Assembly (NCBI GenBank): GCA_045133795.1 | Contig: JBGUUT010000033.1 | Location: forward strand, 1-15,793 | DNA length: 15,793 nt | Source of the DNA: RGIG8597 sp045133795 | Lineage (GTDB): Bacteria > Spirochaetota > GWE2-31-10 | Direction: 5' to 3' | Shown: positions 12,553 through 15,793 of the stretch, in pieces | Position numbering within the stretch: position 1 is the first letter of the stretch | Layout of the letters: every line of letters starts with the position of its first letter | Notes under the pieces: generated by a model | What the model was told of the DNA's origin: nothing | Seen by the model: the letters and a program-made list of their open reading frames with translations, nothing else | The model's database searches: none | Translations under genes and position numbers: made by a program

Positions 12553-15500
12553 AAGAACTACGCACAAAAGAAAAGAATTTTGAAGATTACATTGAAGAAT
12601 ATTTTATCTCAGCAAACGGTGGTTACACAAAAGGCTCTGATGTTTTTGATACAAATTTCGGAATCTATAAAAATACACTTATTAATTTTATAAAAGAAAC
12701 TCAAAGTAAAGAATGGAAACGTTTTGAAGTACAAAATCCGGGAAATACGGAAGATGCTTTTTGCAAAAAGTTTAACGATGCAGTAATTGCAGACGGAATG
12801 CTTTCTGTTCTTCGTCACGGTTTTAAACATCGCGGTATACATTTTAGAGTTTGCTTTTTCAAACCTGAATCAACATTAAATCAGCTTTCGGCTGAACTAT
12901 ACGAGAAAAATAAAATAGAATGTTATAGACAATGGTATTATTTATCAATTTGTTCAAAATCAGTAGATATGATTTTGACTGTAAACGGGATTCCGCTTGT
13001 CGCTCTTGAATTAAAAAATCAACTTACGGGACAAAGCGTTGTTAATGCAAAACTTCAATGGCAAAATGACAGAGATACACGAGAGCTTGTTTTTCAATTT
13101 AATACTCGTGTTTTAGTTTATTTTTGTGTTGATTTGTATGATGTCTACATGACTACGAAACTAAACGGAAAGTCAACCTTCTTTTTGCCTTTTAATCAAG
13201 GGTCTAACGGTGCGGGGCATGACGGTGGAAAAGGTAATCCTAGTACAACTGATAAAGATTTTATAACAAGTTATCTTTGGGAAGATGTCCTTCAAAAAGA
13301 TAGTATGATGGATATTTTTCAAAAGTTCCTTCACTTACAAATAAAAAAAGAAAAAATATATAAAGATGACGGCGAAATTGAAATCAAAGAAAAACAAACT
13401 TTGATATTCCCAAGATTCCATCAACTTCATGTAGTCAGAAAACTCATTCAAGATGTAAAAGCTAATGGTAGTGGCAAAAACTATCTTATTCAACATAGTG
13501 CAGGTTCCGGAAAATCAAATTCTATTGCATGGACAGCGTACCGACTTGCGTCTCTTCATGACGATGAAAATAATGCAATTTTTAGCAGTGTTGTAGTTGT
13601 TACGGACCGTACGGTTTTAGACGCTCAATTACAAGATACAATAAGCAGCTTTGACCATACACTCGGAGCAGTTACGACAATCGATGAAAAAAAGAATTCA
13701 AAAGATTTACGTGATGCATTAAATAACGGTGACAGAATTATTGTTACTACATTACAAAAGTTTCCGGTGATTTACGAAGAAGTAGATAAAGTAAAAGGTA
13801 GAAACTTTGCTGTAATTGTAGATGAAGCTCATTCTTCTCAAACTGGTTCTGCGGCATTGAAGTTAAAAACTGCACTTGCAGATACAGATGATGCATTAAA
13901 AGAATATGCAGAAATAGAAGGTATGGCAGAAGAAGAAATAGAAAAAGATGATAAAATAATTAAAGAAATGATTGCACATGGTAAGCATAAAAATCTTTCG
14001 TTCTTTGCTTTTACGGCAACTCCAAAAGACAAAACTTTGGAAATGTTTGGGACTAGGCATAATGACGGAAGTTATCATCCTTTCCATATTTACAGTATGC
14101 GACAGGCAATAGAAGAAGGTTTCATTCATGATGTGTTAAAAAACTACATGACTTATGATACTTGCTACAAAATTGCAAAAAACTTTCCTGATAATCCGGA
14201 TTTACCGGCGAATAAGGCAACAAAAGTAATATTAAAATATGCCCAACTTCATCCTACAAATATCAGTCAAAAATCTGAAATCATTGTAGAAACTTATATT
14301 AACACTACTAAAGGTAAAATCGGCGGAAAAGGTAAGATGATGGTTGTTACTGCCAGTCGTCTTGCAGCTGTTAGATATTTTCATGAAATTAAGCGATTTA
14401 TAAAACTGAAAGGTTATGAAAATGCAATGGATATTCTTATCGCATTTAGCGGAGTCGTAAAAGATGATGATGTAGAATATTCAGAACCAAGTTTGAACGT
14501 ACGAAAAGACGGTTCTTATATTAGTGAAAGTCAAACAAAAGAAGAATTTCATAATAATTTTAATGTCTTGATTGTTGCAGAAAAATATCAAACCGGATTC
14601 GATGAGCCGTTACTTCATACAATGATTGTAGATAAAAAATTGCGAAGTATAAAAGCTGTTCAGACACTAAGCCGATTAAACAGAACTTGCAGCGGAAAAG
14701 ATGATACTTTTGTTCTTGATTTTGTGAATACACAAGAAGAAATTTTTGAAGCATTCCAGCCATTTTATCAGGAAACATATCTAAAAGAAGAAGTTAATGC
14801 TGATTTGCTTTATACAACTCAAAAAAATCTAAGAGCATATAAAGTCTACGGTGATAATGATGTAATTAGCTTTGTTGAAACATATAAAAAATTACGTAAC
14901 AACGATAAAAATGCTTTAGGAAAATTAAGCGTTGTTTTAAAGCCTTTTGCTGATGCTTACAATGAGAAGACATCAAATGATAAATATCAATTCCGACGTG
15001 ATTTAAGAAAACTTGTTCGCTATTATGACTTTGTGAGTCAGGTTACCAGAATGTTTGATGAGGATTTGCATAAGGAATATATTTTTTGCAAATATCTTGT
15101 TAAATTACTCCCTGCAGAAACTGAAACAATGATTGATATCGAAGAGCTTTTAAGTTTGGAATATTACAAGTTGCGAGAAACATTTAAAGGTGCAATTAAT
15201 CTTAAAAAAGATGAAAAGGGTGTATATGAACCTGCAATAGAAACAGCTGGTGGTTCAAAAAATCCTAAATCACCGTTAGATGAAATTATTGAAAAGATAA
15301 ATGAACGATTTAAGGGTGATTTTAAAGATGGTGACAGGGTTATTGTCGGGGCTTTTCAAGCCAAAATGAGTAAAGATGAAACATTGAAAAATAAAGCCCA
15401 AAACTCAGATTTTAATATCTTTATGCAAAGTATTTTCCCAAAAGTATTCGGTGAAATTGCGATGACTTGTTATAACGAAAATACAGATGCATTTAAAAGC

Positions 15501-15656
15501 ATGTTTGAAGATGGTAATAGATATAATGCAATCATGTTTGCTTTAGGAGAATGGTTTTATAGAGATGCCCGAAATAAAAACTCTCAATATAATGTTGATT
15601 CAAATGCCGGAATTCTAAAAGTAGCAGAAAATCACAAAAGTACATACTCTCCGTAA
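12537..15656 (+). CDS. hsdR: type I restriction enzyme translocase/nuclease subunit HsdR
   Basis: A 1039-residue, full-length motor and nuclease subunit. With HsdM and HsdS it translocates DNA using ATP and cuts unmodified DNA away from the recognition site. The N-terminal PD-(D/E)xK nuclease has D144 and E158-L-K160 (VALELKN). The SF2 helicase core shows Walker A AGSGKS at 322-327, DEAH at 429-432, motif III TATP at 493-496, QTGFDEP at 685-691 and motif VI LSRLNR at 711-716. A helical C-terminal domain follows, which docks on the methyltransferase. AGAGGA lies about 9 bases before the ATG, inside the overlapping DUF3791 gene. Last gene of the operon. All motifs look intact, so the system may be active. 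Confidence 0.97.
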   Translation: MPKTLEELRTKEKNFEDYIEEYFISANGGYTKGSDVFDTNFGIYKNTLINFIKETQSKEWKRFEVQNPGNTEDAFCKKFNDAVIADGMLSVLRHGFKHRGIHFRVCFFKPESTLNQLSAELYEKNKIECYRQWYYLSICSKSVDMILTVNGIPLVALELKNQLTGQSVVNAKLQWQNDRDTRELVFQFNTRVLVYFCVDLYDVYMTTKLNGKSTFFLPFNQGSNGAGHDGGKGNPSTTDKDFITSYLWEDVLQKDSMMDIFQKFLHLQIKKEKIYKDDGEIEIKEKQTLIFPRFHQLHVVRKLIQDVKANGSGKNYLIQHSAGSGKSNSIAWTAYRLASLHDDENNAIFSSVVVVTDRTVLDAQLQDTISSFDHTLGAVTTIDEKKNSKDLRDALNNGDRIIVTTLQKFPVIYEEVDKVKGRNFAVIVDEAHSSQTGSAALKLKTALADTDDALKEYAEIEGMAEEEIEKDDKIIKEMIAHGKHKNLSFFAFTATPKDKTLEMFGTRHNDGSYHPFHIYSMRQAIEEGFIHDVLKNYMTYDTCYKIAKNFPDNPDLPANKATKVILKYAQLHPTNISQKSEIIVETYINTTKGKIGGKGKMMVVTASRLAAVRYFHEIKRFIKLKGYENAMDILIAFSGVVKDDDVEYSEPSLNVRKDGSYISESQTKEEFHNNFNVLIVAEKYQTGFDEPLLHTMIVDKKLRSIKAVQTLSRLNRTCSGKDDTFVLDFVNTQEEIFEAFQPFYQETYLKEEVNADLLYTTQKNLRAYKVYGDNDVISFVETYKKLRNNDKNALGKLSVVLKPFADAYNEKTSNDKYQFRRDLRKLVRYYDFVSQVTRMFDEDLHKEYIFCKYLVKLLPAETETMIDIEELLSLEYYKLRETFKGAINLKKDEKGVYEPAIETAGGSKNPKSPLDEIIEKINERFKGDFKDGDRVIVGAFQAKMSKDETLKNKAQNSDFNIFMQSIFPKVFGEIAMTCYNENTDAFKSMFEDGNRYNAIMFALGEWFYRDARNKNSQYNVDSNAGILKVAENHKSTYSP

Positions 15657-15793
15657 TTAGCCGGAACGAATGAAGTATTTAACGCAGTTCAAGCGAAAGC
15701 TAGCTAAAACACATCGTTCCATTTAGCTCTGCTTGGTATTTCCTATCGGAAATACTCCGTTCGTACGTTTCACGTACTCACCACAGCTGGAAC
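15657..15793. repeat. hairpin-rich non-coding tail after hsdR
   Basis: No gene is visible. Perfect inverted repeats are dense: GGAACGA/TCGTTCC (15663-15669, 15714-15720), AGCTAAA/TTTAGCT (15702-15708, 15722-15728), GTATTTCC-TATC-GGAAATAC (15736-15755) and GTACGT-TTC-ACGTAC (15763-15777). The first two interlock, so they cannot both form as simple hairpins. The last is flanked by TTC and TCAC like the inner hairpin of the 118-bp units. AAGCGAAAG (15691-15699) also occurs in those units. No clear T run follows, so a normal terminator cannot be called; the window ends inside this region. Confidence 0.65.

Noticed and set aside
13838..14129. Reading frames opposite hsdR
   Set aside because: They run antisense through the helicase core, have low-complexity composition and no SD; they are shadows of the hsdR codon pattern.
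5991..15656. A CRISPR array or other known phage-memory locus near the R-M genes
   Set aside because: The 118-bp units are direct repeats without variable spacers, occur only in two pairs, and no cas-like gene is present.
15657..15793. tRNA or other classical RNA gene in the hairpin-rich tail
   Set aside because: The 7-bp stem GGAACGA/TCGTTCC does not enclose a cloverleaf with recognisable D, anticodon and T arms, and no CCA follows.

Overview
AT-rich bacterial DNA with compact gene spacing, strong Shine-Dalgarno (SD) sites and sigma70-type promoters. A SUMF1-fold lipoprotein with a relaxed lipobox, a ThrH-type phosphatase and the gene repertoire are compatible with a host-associated spirochaete of the Treponema kind. 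That is an inference from gene content and composition only; no marker gene in the window proves it.

Left part (1-6560), ordinary chromosomal genes. A dCMP-deaminase-family protein (21-497) is followed directly by an amidohydrolase-2 family TIM-barrel hydrolase (502-1302). A second, divergent amidohydrolase converges on it from the minus strand (1397-2194), and the two share a bidirectional terminator. Then come ychF (2395-3498) with a clear promoter and a small cysteine-containing protein of unknown function (3530-3781). On the minus strand lie thrH (4061-4675), a SUMF1-domain lipoprotein (4821-5864) and a single-HKD phospholipase-D-like protein (5991-6560). Promoters and intrinsic terminators can be placed for most of these.

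Right part (6760-15656), a type I restriction-modification operon on the plus strand, interrupted by four unrelated small genes. The order is hsdM, a GxxExxY nuclease-fold protein, rhuM, hsdS, a two-helix membrane protein resembling phage SieB exclusion proteins, a DUF3791 protein, then hsdR. HsdM, HsdS and HsdR would form the modification and restriction complexes. The extra genes lack visible promoters of their own and would be read from the hsdM promoter, so they look like passengers or accessory defence functions.

The most unusual feature is the DNA between hsdM and hsdS. It carries four copies of a 118-bp unit containing a 67-nt imperfect hairpin, arranged as two tandem pairs that form about 246-bp direct repeats around rhuM. 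A fifth, truncated copy after hsdM has compensatory changes in its inner hairpin stem. Arrays of a heptamer of consensus TGANAAG sit at the gene junctions and supply the stop codons of hsdM and rhuM. The left direct repeat ends in a broken copy of the hsdS start. Together these suggest a cassette-like locus in which genes have been inserted into the R-M operon and could be lost by recombination. After hsdR, the last 137 bases are again full of short perfect hairpins, one sharing the flanks of the intra-operon hairpin.
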